Source: CALRQJ02 sp943370285 (GTDB taxonomy: Bacteria > Bacteroidota > Bacteroidia > Chitinophagales > Chitinophagaceae). From it: a DNA stretch of 64,000 bases. A model generated the notes under the pieces. That model saw nothing but the letters and a program-made list of their open reading frames with translations, did no database searches and had not been told where the DNA came from. Positions 1-7,579 of the stretch are shown one piece after another. The stretch's first letter is position 1. Each line of letters starts with the position of its first letter. Where the stretch lies: the NCBI GenBank assembly GCA_943370285.1, contig CALRQJ020000002.1, forward strand, positions 62,001 through 126,000, in the 5' to 3' direction. The translations under genes were made by a program, and so were the position numbers.

Positions 1-1
1 A

Positions 2-817
2 GGGTTGGGATATTTAGACAATTCATACACTTTAAATTCTGTTAATACGTTTAATGCTGCTGTAAATGCAGATCTAACAGCCGGATTAACTGCCAGTCAA
101 GCAGCAATAAAGAATAAAGCATTGTTAGAAGTTACTAATCTATCACCAACCGAACCTGAAAAAATCATATCGTTTGAAGCAGGGTACAAAGCAGTATTAT
201 TCAACAACAAAATAGTGATTGATATTGATGCATATACAAATCGCTATTCTGGTTTTTTAGGCCAAGTTGAAGTTGCAGTTCCGTCTACTGATAAAATCGG
301 TACTGATGCTTCAGCAATTGACATGCTTGCTTCCAATCGTTCAAGGCAAACCCGCTACAGGGTTTTTACCAATGCAAAAAATACTTATCGAAATTTTGGT
401 TCTGCTTTGGCAATTACCTACCATTTTTACAAAAAGTATTCAGTTTCGGGAAATATAAATTACAACGACATCATCACCAATAGACAAAACGATGTATTTG
501 TAACTGCATTTAATACACCAAAGTGGGCCGCTAATCTTGCATTTGGCAACAGAGAAGTGTTTAAAAATCTAGGTTTTAATGTTGTTTGGAAATGGCAAAC
601 TGCGTACTTATGGGAAAGTCCTTTGGCCAATGGAATAGTACCGTCTTTTAATACTATTGATGCACAGGTCTCCTTACGAATTCCAAAATTCAATGCTACC
701 ATAAAAGGTGGAGGTTCAAATATTTTCAATAAACGCTACATTCAATATGCTGCCGGACCCACTATTGGTGGACTTTACTACGCAGCCATAACTATAGATG
801 GATTATTGAATAAATAA
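2..817 (+). CDS. TonB-dependent receptor, C-terminal part (5' end outside window)
   Basis: The reading frame is open from the window edge, so the true start lies upstream and only the last ~271 residues are visible. They look like the end of an outer-membrane beta-barrel receptor that imports ligands with TonB energy: alternating hydrophobic/polar strands, aromatic residues, a typical barrel phrase near residues 65-90 and a late segment with the NIFNKRY box at about residues 239-245, which is common in the last strands of TonB-dependent receptors. The final residues are ITIDGLLNK rather than the usual terminal aromatic residue, which is slightly atypical. No substrate can be named because the plug and N-terminal domains are missing. 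The family call is inferred from style and the NIFNKRY-type motif. Confidence 0.72.
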   Translation, partial: GLGYLDNSYTLNSVNTFNAAVNADLTAGLTASQAAIKNKALLEVTNLSPTEPEKIISFEAGYKAVLFNNKIVIDIDAYTNRYSGFLGQVEVAVPSTDKIGTDASAIDMLASNRSRQTRYRVFTNAKNTYRNFGSALAITYHFYKKYSVSGNINYNDIITNRQNDVFVTAFNTPKWAANLAFGNREVFKNLGFNVVWKWQTAYLWESPLANGIVPSFNTIDAQVSLRIPKFNATIKGGGSNIFNKRYIQYAAGPTIGGLYYAAITIDGLLNK

Positions 818-887
818 TACCCGTTGTTTAGATAGTAGGGCTAATTATTTAGCCCTACCTTATTTTTACAACTATTAATTATAATGC

Positions 888-1631
888 ATGAAAATTTTTG
901 GCTTTTTTATTGTTGTCATGACTACTATGCTTTCTTCTACTTTGCTAGCTCAAAACAAACAAACACAACAAGTGGGTCAAACTTGGTTGGGTTATTTTAA
1001 TCAAACCAGGTTGAATAACAAATGGGGCTTTTGGGCAGAAATGCAACACCGAACTAAAGAAGCAACATTCAGCGGACTTTCGCAAAGTTTGTATCGTTTG
1101 GGGATTACACATTATGTAAACGATAACACCAAGCTTACCGCAGGATATGCCTATGTGAACCAATACCCGGCAAATTCAATTCGCATCAACCAACCCGAAC
1201 ATCGGCCTTGGCAGCAAATTCAATGGCATACTAAATATGGTAAAAACAGAACGATGCAATGGTTTAGATTGGAGGAAAGATATCGACGAAAAATATTGAA
1301 TGATTCAACTTTAGCACCTGGTTACAGCTTCAATTTTAGAATCAGATATAATATGCTGTTTCAAGTACCATTGAGCAAAAAAGGAATTGTTCCAAAATCA
1401 ACTTCATTGATTGTAAACGATGAAGTGCATGTGAATTTTGGTAAGCAAGTGGTATATAATTACTTCGATCAAAATCGATTTTTTGTTGGCTTTGCTTATC
1501 AAACCACAAAAACTGATAATCTACAAATTGGGTATATGAATCTGTTTCAACAGTTGCCTGCCGGCAATCGTTATCGTAGCATCCATGCGCTGCGATTGTT
1601 TTATTTTCATAATGTAGATTGGAGAAAGTAA
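888..1631 (+). CDS. DUF2490 family outer-membrane protein
   Basis: A 247-residue protein with a clear signal peptide (hydrophobic residues 3-20, cleavage after LLAQ). The mature part starts with the family-like pattern WLGYFNQTRLNNKWG, where the protein describes strands rich in Trp, Tyr, Arg and Gln (HRTKEATF, RLGITHYV, RLEERYRRK, IGYMNLFQQ). This matches DUF2490, a family of predicted small outer-membrane beta-barrels in Bacteroidota with no known function. It stands 70 nt after the TonB receptor in the same direction, and its gene end is only 14 nt from the end of the convergent methyltransferase gene. The first ATG is used; the short upstream gap holds a near-miss of the -7 box (TATTTTTA). 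Confidence 0.75.
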   Translation: MKIFGFFIVVMTTMLSSTLLAQNKQTQQVGQTWLGYFNQTRLNNKWGFWAEMQHRTKEATFSGLSQSLYRLGITHYVNDNTKLTAGYAYVNQYPANSIRINQPEHRPWQQIQWHTKYGKNRTMQWFRLEERYRRKILNDSTLAPGYSFNFRIRYNMLFQVPLSKKGIVPKSTSLIVNDEVHVNFGKQVVYNYFDQNRFFVGFAYQTTKTDNLQIGYMNLFQQLPAGNRYRSIHALRLFYFHNVDWRK

Positions 1632-1645
1632 TTCTGCGAAAGTAT

Positions 1646-2509
1646 CTATTTTTTTATCGCCGTGAAAATGTAATAATCCCAAATTTTGCCAAGGGTTCTA
1701 GCAATATTATAAGAACCATAGGCATTCATAAATTCAGTTTTGGTAATACCGCCACACTTATAATATAGCCATCCCGGTATCAACCAAAAATACAATTTGC
1801 GTAATAGCTTTTTAAAGGAAGGCATTACTTTATCATTCACCTTCAAAAATTGTACTTGTTCAAAACCATAATCTTTTGAAGCAGCGCTAAAAGAAGCTTC
1901 ATCACAAATGCTATTAATAGCCCAACCATTAAATCCGTTCAATAATAATTCAGCATGTTCTTTTTTACTGAGTTGCTGTTTAATCTGAAAATAATCAGCA
2001 ATGATTAGTCTTCCACCAGGCTTTAATAACCTACTTGCTTCTTTGATAAAATCTTTTTTGTCCGGTGCATGACAAACACTTTCCAATGCCCAAATTACAT
2101 CGAAAGTTTCATCAGCAAAATTGGTGTGTAGATAATCCATTTCTTCAAACCGTACTTTATCAGATACTTCATTATTAGCAGCATTACCATTGGCTCTAAT
2201 CACTTGTTTGGGAGTAATAGTAATGCCGGTAACATCACAACCAATATGTTTTGCCAACCAAATACTACTACCGCCTACACCGCAACCGGCGTCTAATACT
2301 TTATCGGTTGATGTAATTCCTGCCATAGCAGCCATCACTTCATTTTGTTTGATAATAGCTTCGGTTAAATTGTTTACACCTGCTTCCCAAAAACCAAAAT
2401 GAATGCCCAAACTTTGGTCTAAATTCCAGAACATTCGATACACCCATTCTGTACGATGATAGTAATTGACTATTTCAGTTTGATGTTCAGATGTAGAAGG
2501 TACAGTCAT
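1646..2509 (-). CDS. SAM-dependent methyltransferase, tocopherol/sterol C-methyltransferase-like
   Basis: A 287-residue class I methyltransferase. The SAM-binding glycine motif VLDAGCGVGGSS is near residue 75, followed by the acidic and post-I motifs (VTGITITPKQV) and the motif II/III segment ALESVCHAPDKKDFIKEA and LLKPGGRLIIADY. The order and wording resemble the gamma-tocopherol and sterol methyltransferase group, including the ITxTPxQ and ESxCH motifs, but the substrate cannot be read from sequence. A longer frame runs to 2536 but begins with TTG; the ATG at 2509 is preferred. The gene converges on the DUF2490 gene and lies 53 nt downstream of the ornithine aminotransferase gene on the same strand. 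Confidence 0.8.
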   Translation of the reverse strand: MTVPSTSEHQTEIVNYYHRTEWVYRMFWNLDQSLGIHFGFWEAGVNNLTEAIIKQNEVMAAMAGITSTDKVLDAGCGVGGSSIWLAKHIGCDVTGITITPKQVIRANGNAANNEVSDKVRFEEMDYLHTNFADETFDVIWALESVCHAPDKKDFIKEASRLLKPGGRLIIADYFQIKQQLSKKEHAELLLNGFNGWAINSICDEASFSAASKDYGFEQVQFLKVNDKVMPSFKKLLRKLYFWLIPGWLYYKCGGITKTEFMNAYGSYNIARTLGKIWDYYIFTAIKK

Positions 2510-2562
2510 TTTAGTTTTTGGGTTAGCTGTTAGCAAACAGAGTTAAACTGTATTTAAATCAT

Positions 2563-3780
2563 TTAAGCTAAAGATTGAAGTGACGTTGCAATGATACGTA
2601 CACAATCTTTTATTTGTGCAGCATTAATAGATAGTGGCGGTGCAAAACGAATTTTATCGCCATGCGTTGGCTTTGCCAATAAACCATTTTCTTTTAAGGT
2701 TATGCATAAATCCCAAGCTGCATTGGGATTAGGGTGTTGAATGACAATCGCATTCAATAAGCCTTTTCCTCTAATTGTTTGAATGAATGGCGATTTCAAG
2801 TTGGCCAATTCTCTTCTTAACAATTCTCCCATTGCTGCTGCATTATCTGCCATTTTTTCTTCCTTTAATACTTTTAGCGCTGCAATAGCCACAGCACAAG
2901 CTAAAGGATTACCTCCGTAAGTACTGCCATGTTCACCCGGCTTAATATTCATCATGATATAATCATCACAAAGTACCGCACTCACCGGCATCGTTCCTCC
3001 ACTTAAGGCTTTGCCTAAAATCAATATATCAGGTCTTACATTTTCATGGTCACAGGCCAACATTTTACCTGTTCTACATAAACCGGTTTGAATTTCATCG
3101 GCAATAAATAATACATTGTAAGCATCGCATAATGCTCTTACTTTTTGCAAATAACCTTCATCGGGAATAACTACACCTGCTTCGCCCTGAATGGGTTCAA
3201 CCATAAATGCTGCAACGTTGTTATTTTGAAAAGCTTGTTCCAATGCAATGGTATCGTTATAAGGCACTAATTCAAAACCCGGCATATAAGGACCAAAACC
3301 TTGATAACTGCTCGGGTCGGTGGAGGAGGAGATCGCTGCTAAAGTTCTGCCCCAAAAATTGCCTTCGGCAAATATGATTTTAGCTTTGTTTTCTTCCACT
3401 CCTTTTTTAGTATAAGCCCAACGACGAGCTAATTTAATAGCTGTTTCACCACCTTCCACGCCGGTGTTCATGGGTAACACTTTATCGTAGCCAAAATATT
3501 GCGTAATGTATTGTTCGTATTCGCCCAACAAATTACTATGAAAAGCCCTAGAAGTTAGGGTGAGTTTTTGAGCTTGTTTTGTCAATGCTTCGATAATGGC
3601 CGGATGGCAATGCCCTTGATTAACGGCAGAATAGCCGCTCAAAAAATCATAATAATGTTTGCCATCAACATCCCATAAAAAAATACCTGATCCTTTTTCT
3701 ATGACTACTGGAATGGGGTGATAATTATGGGCACCAAATTTTTCTTCTAGATATAAATAGTAAGCAGATTGCTCAGACAT
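2563..3780 (-). CDS. rocD: Ornithine--oxo-acid aminotransferase
   Basis: A class III PLP aminotransferase of about 405 residues that moves the delta-amino group of ornithine to 2-oxoglutarate, giving glutamate semialdehyde for proline or glutamate. Family-specific stretches are GAHNYHPIPVV at the start, LSGYSAVNQGHCHP, the PLP phosphate-binding NTGVEGGETAIKLAR, the PLP-ring Asp in IADEIQTGLCRTG, and the Schiff-base Lys in LGKALSGG. The frame is open to 3858 but begins with TTG; ATGs at 3795 and 3780 both fit, and 3780 gives the family's usual N-terminus. An arginase lies in this window at 49636, so an arginine-to-glutamate route is present though not co-located. Confidence 0.93.
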   Translation of the reverse strand: MSEQSAYYLYLEEKFGAHNYHPIPVVIEKGSGIFLWDVDGKHYYDFLSGYSAVNQGHCHPAIIEALTKQAQKLTLTSRAFHSNLLGEYEQYITQYFGYDKVLPMNTGVEGGETAIKLARRWAYTKKGVEENKAKIIFAEGNFWGRTLAAISSSTDPSSYQGFGPYMPGFELVPYNDTIALEQAFQNNNVAAFMVEPIQGEAGVVIPDEGYLQKVRALCDAYNVLFIADEIQTGLCRTGKMLACDHENVRPDILILGKALSGGTMPVSAVLCDDYIMMNIKPGEHGSTYGGNPLACAVAIAALKVLKEEKMADNAAAMGELLRRELANLKSPFIQTIRGKGLLNAIVIQHPNPNAAWDLCITLKENGLLAKPTHGDKIRFAPPLSINAAQIKDCVRIIATSLQSLA

Positions 3781-4093
3781 ATGTTGAGTAAGCATAAAAA
3801 GAAAGCGTTGAAAATGTGAAAATGAATGTTTGAAGGAAATTAATTGCCTATTAAGCAATGGTTATTGCAGGGTGATCTAGAAAGTCGAGGTTATTACTTA
3901 GAAATTCCATTATTCATTTTAAGGATTGCAAATTAGCAGATTAAACGAACATTATGGAACTATTTTAAGTTCACAGTCGTAATTTTGTTGCCAACAGCAT
4001 CGGAAAATGTGGAAAAACTTAGTTCAAAATCAATTCCTAACTAAGTTTTGCCCTACAATGTGAAGAAAATCTACAAAAAACAACTATTTAAAG

Positions 4094-4123
4094 TTGGTTA
4101 ATTAAAGTGTTTTACTACCTTTG
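4094..4123 (+). promoter_or_regulatory. Bacteroidota-type promoter for the rpmB operon
   Basis: TTG at 4094-4096, a 19-nt spacer and a perfect -7 box TACCTTTG at 4116-4123. The rpmB ATG follows 21 nt later. This fits the Bacteroidota sigma factor consensus TTG-N(17-23)-TAnnTTTG. Confidence 0.75.
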
Positions 4124-4144
4124 CCGTCCCGAAAAAAAAGAGTT

Positions 4145-4381
4145 ATGGCAAGAGTATGTCAGGTAACAGGTAAAAAGCCAATCAGAGGTAATAGTGTTTC
4201 TCACTCAAACATCAAGACTAAACGTCGTTTTTTACCCAATTTGCAAACCAAGCGTTTCTTCTACGCAGAAGAAGATCGTTGGGTGATTTTGAAAGTATCT
4301 TCTGAAGCTATTCGTACCATCAATAAAAATGGTTTGTCTAGTGTTATCAAAGATCTAAGGGCTAAAGGAGAAAAAATCTAA
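4145..4381 (+). CDS. rpmB: 50S ribosomal protein bL28
   Basis: A 78-residue protein of the large ribosomal subunit. It starts MARVCQVTGKKP, followed by GNSVSHSNIKTKRRFLPNLQ, the bL28 signature, and ends with the usual Lys-rich helix IKDLRAKGEKI. An in-frame TTG at 4121 would add eight residues but falls inside the promoter -7 box, so the ATG at 4145 is chosen. It is the first gene of a block with rpmG, a DUF4295 gene and ftsY, an order common in Bacteroidota. Confidence 0.96.
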   Translation: MARVCQVTGKKPIRGNSVSHSNIKTKRRFLPNLQTKRFFYAEEDRWVILKVSSEAIRTINKNGLSSVIKDLRAKGEKI

Positions 4382-4407
4382 GTAATTAACGCTTAAAGCA
4401 TTATACA

Positions 4408-4590
4408 ATGGCTAAGAAAGGTAACAGGGTTCAGGTAATTATGGAATGTACAGAGCATAAAACATCAGGTATGCCTGGTACAAGCCGCTATATTACCAAC
4501 AAAAACAAAAAGAATACCCCTGAGCGCTTGGAGTTGAAAAAATTCAACCCCATTCTTAAAAAAGTAACCGTACACAAGGAAATCAAGTAA
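4408..4590 (+). CDS. rpmG: 50S ribosomal protein bL33
   Basis: A 60-residue basic protein starting MAKKGNRVQVIMECTEH and including the family segment SRYITNKNKKNTPERLELKKF, then a C-terminal stretch ending VHKEIK. The paired zinc-binding cysteines of some L33 forms are absent (a single Cys at residue 14), so this is the zinc-independent type. It lies 26 nt after rpmB and 47 nt before the DUF4295 gene and is very likely cotranscribed with both. Confidence 0.95.
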   Translation: MAKKGNRVQVIMECTEHKTSGMPGTSRYITNKNKKNTPERLELKKFNPILKKVTVHKEIK

Positions 4591-4637
4591 GATTGAGTTA
4601 TCACTCTCACTAATTTTCAACATTTCAAATTTATATC

Positions 4638-4811
4638 ATGGCAAAAGCAGCTTCAAAGAACGCTAAAGTTAAAGATGCGAAAGCAGCAGCAGAAGCAAAA
4701 AACTGGACAAAAGTAATTAAGGCTGTTCGCAGTCCTAAAACTGGTGCATATACTTTCAAAGAGCAGATTGTACACAAAGACAAAGTGAAAGATTTCTTAG
4801 CTGAGAAATAA
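4638..4811 (+). CDS. DUF4295 family small protein
   Basis: A 57-residue, Lys/Ala-rich protein read directly from the bases. It opens MAKAASKNAKVKDAKAAAEA and then has the conserved core WTKVIKAVRSPKTGAY and FKEQIVHKDKVKDFL. This core, together with the position between rpmG and ftsY, fits DUF4295, a small Bacteroidota-restricted family. Its charge, size and location suggest a link to the ribosome, but no function has been shown that I can cite. The N-terminus is Ala/Lys-rich and somewhat longer than the core family length of about 50. Confidence 0.85.
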   Translation: MAKAASKNAKVKDAKAAAEAKNWTKVIKAVRSPKTGAYTFKEQIVHKDKVKDFLAEK

Positions 4812-4832
4812 TGCTCCTACATCAAACTATTG

Positions 4833-4862
4833 AAAAGCTTTCCGTTGCAGGAAGGCTTTTTG
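4833..4862 (+). terminator. Rho-independent terminator after the rpmB block
   Basis: An 11-bp stem (AAAAGCTTTCC with GGAAGGCTTTT, one G-U pair) around a short GTTGCA loop, followed by T's, 21 nt after the DUF4295 stop and before ftsY. It suggests ftsY can be expressed separately. Confidence 0.7.
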
Positions 4863-4896
4863 TATTTTACCCATCCCAATGCTTTAATATTGCAAC

Positions 4897-5868
4897 ATGA
4901 GTTTTTTAGGTAAATTATTCGGAAAAAAAGAGAAAGAAACCCTTGACCAAGGACTACAAAAAACCAAAGAGGGTTTTCTATCAAAACTAACCAAAGCCAT
5001 TGCCGGAAAAAGTACGGTAGATGAAGAAGTGCTCGATAATTTAGAAGAAGCATTAGTAAGTGCCGATGTTGGTATTGATACAACCCTTCAAATCATTGAA
5101 AAAATAGAAAAAAGAGTTGCCAAGGATAAGTATATCAATACCAGTGAGTTGAATAATATTCTAAAAGAAGAAATTCAAGGTATTTTGGTTGATGCGGCTG
5201 AACAGAGTTACAAGGATTTTTCTACTCCTAGCGGAAAAAAGCCTTACATAATTTTAGTGGTTGGCGTAAATGGAGTAGGTAAAACCACCACGATTGGCAA
5301 ATTGGCTTACAATTTCAAAAAGTCAGGCAAAGAAGTGTTGTTAGGTGCTGCGGATACTTTTAGAGCAGCTGCAGTTGACCAATTAACCATTTGGAGTGAA
5401 AGGGTAGGTGTTCCAATTGTAAAACAAGCAATGGGTAGTGACCCGGCTTCAGTTGCTTTTGACGCGGTACAAAGTGCTGTTGCAAAAGGGGTAGATGTAG
5501 CCATTATTGATACAGCCGGTCGTTTGCATAACAAAGCCCATTTGATGGAAGAGTTAGGAAAAATTAAACGGGTAATTCAAAAAGTAGTTCCTGATGGCCC
5601 ACATGAAGTGTTGTTGGTACTAGATGGTTCTACCGGTCAAAATGCATTAGAACAAGCCCGACATTTTACAGCAACGACCGATGTTTCCTCATTAGCCATT
5701 ACTAAATTAGATGGAACCGCTAAAGGTGGTGTTGTATTGGCTATTGCCAGTCAATTTAAAATTCCGGTGAAGTTTATTGGTATGGGCGAAAAAATGGAAG
5801 ATTTATTGGTGTTTGATAAAAAAGAATTTGTAGATAGCTTGTTTGATGGCGGTAATGTGGTTAAGTAA
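4897..5868 (+). CDS. ftsY: Signal recognition particle receptor FtsY
   Basis: A 323-residue SRP GTPase that docks the SRP-ribosome complex at the inner membrane. After a short charged N-terminus (KLFGKKEKETLDQGLQKTKE) comes the helical N domain, then the GTPase motifs: G1 GVNGVGKTTTIGKLA near residue 128, DTFRAAAVDQL, DTAGRLHNKAHLMEEL and the G4 box TKLDGTAKGG, ending with the closing loop KFIGMGEKMEDL. The acidic A domain typical of enterobacteria is missing, as in many Bacteroidota. It converges on sdaA with a 26-nt gap. Confidence 0.97.
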   Translation: MSFLGKLFGKKEKETLDQGLQKTKEGFLSKLTKAIAGKSTVDEEVLDNLEEALVSADVGIDTTLQIIEKIEKRVAKDKYINTSELNNILKEEIQGILVDAAEQSYKDFSTPSGKKPYIILVVGVNGVGKTTTIGKLAYNFKKSGKEVLLGAADTFRAAAVDQLTIWSERVGVPIVKQAMGSDPASVAFDAVQSAVAKGVDVAIIDTAGRLHNKAHLMEELGKIKRVIQKVVPDGPHEVLLVLDGSTGQNALEQARHFTATTDVSSLAITKLDGTAKGGVVLAIASQFKIPVKFIGMGEKMEDLLVFDKKEFVDSLFDGGNVVK

Positions 5869-5894
5869 ACACATTGCTCGTATCTAAACACATA

Positions 5895-7325
5895 TCAACA
5901 CTCACTTAATCCCAACGGAATATGTACTGCTAGTCCACCATCGGCAGTTTCTTTGTATTTGCTGTTCATATCCAATGCCGTATCCCACATGGTTTTGATT
6001 ACTTTATCTAAAGAAACTTTAGCATAATCAGGTGCACTTTGTAATGCCAATTGCGATGCAGTGATGGCTTTTATAGCACCCATTGTATTTCGTTCTATGC
6101 AAGGAATTTGTACTAATCCGCCAATTGGGTCGCAGGTTAAACCCAAATGATGTTCCATAGCAATTTCAGCAGCCATCAATGCTTGACGTTGTGTGCCGCC
6201 TAAACATTCCGTCAAAGCAGCAGCAGCCATGGCTGAGGATACGCCAATCTCTGCTTGACATCCGCCCATAGCGGCAGAAATTGTTGCTCCTTTTTTAAAG
6301 ATGCTGCCAATTTCAGAGGCAGTGAGCATAAATCGAATAATTTTTTCATCCTCATTGCCATCGCAGAAAGCAACATAATATTGAAGTACGGCGGGTATTA
6401 CACCTGCAGCACCATTCGTTGGAGCCGTTACTACTCTACCAAAAGAAGCATTTTCTTCATTAACTGCTAAGGCAAAACAACTTACCCAATCTAATGTGTA
6501 TTGAAAACCATTTCCGCCAAAGCGAATGGCTTGAAGCCATGATTGATAATCGGTATAGGGGGTTTGGTTGGTGAGTTTTTTATTCAAATCAAAAGCTCGT
6601 CGACGTACTTGTAAACCACCCGGTAATTCACCTTTAGTATGACAACCACGATACATACAATCTTTCATAGTTTGCCAAATAGTCAAAATTCCTGCTTTGG
6701 TTGCAGATTCGGTTCGCCAGGTATGTTCATTTTCCATCACCACTTCACTAATGGCTAATCCCGTTTTCATACACCAATGCAATAAGTCATCGGCAGTATT
6801 TACCGGAAAAGGCAAATCAACTTCTGCCAAAGTACCTCCGGCTGCTTCACCTTCTTTTACAACAAATCCACCACCGATGGAATAAAAAGTTTCACCCCAT
6901 TCTTGTCCATCATTGGTTTTGACCAATAAAGTCATGCCATTAGGATGAAATGGCAGCGTTTCATTCATCAAAAAATGAACCTGTTCTTTTGGGTTAAAAT
7001 AAATGGCTTTTTCACCACCTACCGTCAGCTGACATTGTTCATTTATCTGATTGATTTTTGGAGTGATGCTATTGACATCAATAGTTACTGGATCTTCTCC
7101 ACATAAGCCTAATAAAATGGCAATATCGGTACCATGACCTTTACCGGTTTTAGCCAATGAACCATATAGCATTACATTGATTTCCATCACATTAGCAATG
7201 GCTGATTGTTGTTGAATGCTGTCTAGAAAACGAAGTGCTGCCCTCCATGGACCAAGGGTATGTGAGCTGGATGGACCAACTCCAATTTTAAACATATCGA
7301 ATACCGAAATCGCTTCATGTGGCAT
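5895..7325 (-). CDS. sdaA: L-serine ammonia-lyase (iron-sulfur type)
   Basis: A 476-residue single-chain L-serine dehydratase that converts serine to pyruvate and ammonia. The beta domain comes first (SVFDMFKIGVGPSSSHTLGP is diagnostic), the alpha domain second with APTNGAAGVIPAV, the glycine-rich EIGSIFKKGATISAAMGGCQAEIGVSSAMAAA region (cut here into parts) and GLTCDPIGGLVQIPCIERN. The cysteines in the GGCQ, TCDPIGG and IPCIERN boxes are the usual [4Fe-4S] ligands. The start ATG is the family start; a full promoter lies just upstream. Confidence 0.95.
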   Translation of the reverse strand: MPHEAISVFDMFKIGVGPSSSHTLGPWRAALRFLDSIQQQSAIANVMEINVMLYGSLAKTGKGHGTDIAILLGLCGEDPVTIDVNSITPKINQINEQCQLTVGGEKAIYFNPKEQVHFLMNETLPFHPNGMTLLVKTNDGQEWGETFYSIGGGFVVKEGEAAGGTLAEVDLPFPVNTADDLLHWCMKTGLAISEVVMENEHTWRTESATKAGILTIWQTMKDCMYRGCHTKGELPGGLQVRRRAFDLNKKLTNQTPYTDYQSWLQAIRFGGNGFQYTLDWVSCFALAVNEENASFGRVVTAPTNGAAGVIPAVLQYYVAFCDGNEDEKIIRFMLTASEIGSIFKKGATISAAMGGCQAEIGVSSAMAAAALTECLGGTQRQALMAAEIAMEHHLGLTCDPIGGLVQIPCIERNTMGAIKAITASQLALQSAPDYAKVSLDKVIKTMWDTALDMNSKYKETADGGLAVHIPLGLSEC

Positions 7326-7341
7326 AAGAGAAAAATATACT

Positions 7342-7370
7342 CAAAAGTAATGCTGACAGAGGAGAAGCAA
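7342..7370 (-). promoter_or_regulatory. Promoter of sdaA
   Basis: Read on the minus strand: TTG (7370-7368), an 18-nt spacer, then -7 box TACTTTTG (7349-7342). The sdaA ATG is 16 nt further on. Consensus match is TTG-N18-TAnnTTTG. Confidence 0.65.
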
Positions 7371-7400
7371 TGCAAGAAAGAAACAAATTTTAAAACCTAC

Positions 7401-7431
7401 TTGGATGGAAAAAATATTGCCCTTATATTTG
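7401..7431 (+). promoter_or_regulatory. Promoter of the tRNA-Arg gene
   Basis: TTG at 7401-7403, a 20-nt spacer and a perfect -7 box TATATTTG at 7424-7431, ending 17 nt before the tRNA 5' end. Confidence 0.7.
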
Positions 7432-7448
7432 CAGCCCTTTAAGGGCAT

Positions 7449-7522
7449 GGCTGCGTAGCTCAACTGAATAGAGCATCTGACTACGGATCAGAAGGTTTTA
7501 GGTTTGAATCCTAACGCGGTCA
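7449..7522 (+). tRNA. tRNA-Arg (anticodon ACG)
   Basis: A 74-nt cloverleaf folds by hand. The acceptor stem GGCTGCG pairs with CGCGGTC (two G-U pairs), the D stem is GCTC/GAGC, the anticodon stem TCTGA/TCAGA carries loop CTACGGA with anticodon ACG, and the T stem TTAGG/CCTAA carries TTTGAAT. CCA is not encoded. ACG normally has its wobble A changed to inosine by TadA, reading CGU, CGC and CGA. It is single, between divergently placed sdaA and the minus-strand beta-mannosidase gene; no integrase or repeat copy of the tRNA 3' end is seen. Confidence 0.95.
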
Positions 7523-7532
7523 CAAAGTCATC

Positions 7533-7562
7533 AAAAGGTTACGAGAATCGTAACCTTTTTTT
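7533..7562 (+). terminator. Terminator after tRNA-Arg
   Basis: A perfect 11-bp stem, AAAAGGTTACG (7533-7543) with CGTAACCTTTT (7549-7559), loop AGAAT, followed by T's. It also lies just downstream of the convergent beta-mannosidase gene and could act on both strands. Confidence 0.85.
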
Positions 7563-7579
7563 GTTTCTAAAGGCTTCAC

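Noticed and set aside
460..729. Minus-strand frame within the TonB receptor end
   Set aside because: It lies fully opposite a clear protein and has no family features; a shadow of the plus-strand gene.
7449..7562. tRNA-Arg as an integration site
   Set aside because: No integrase, no repeat of the tRNA 3' end and no foreign-looking genes follow.
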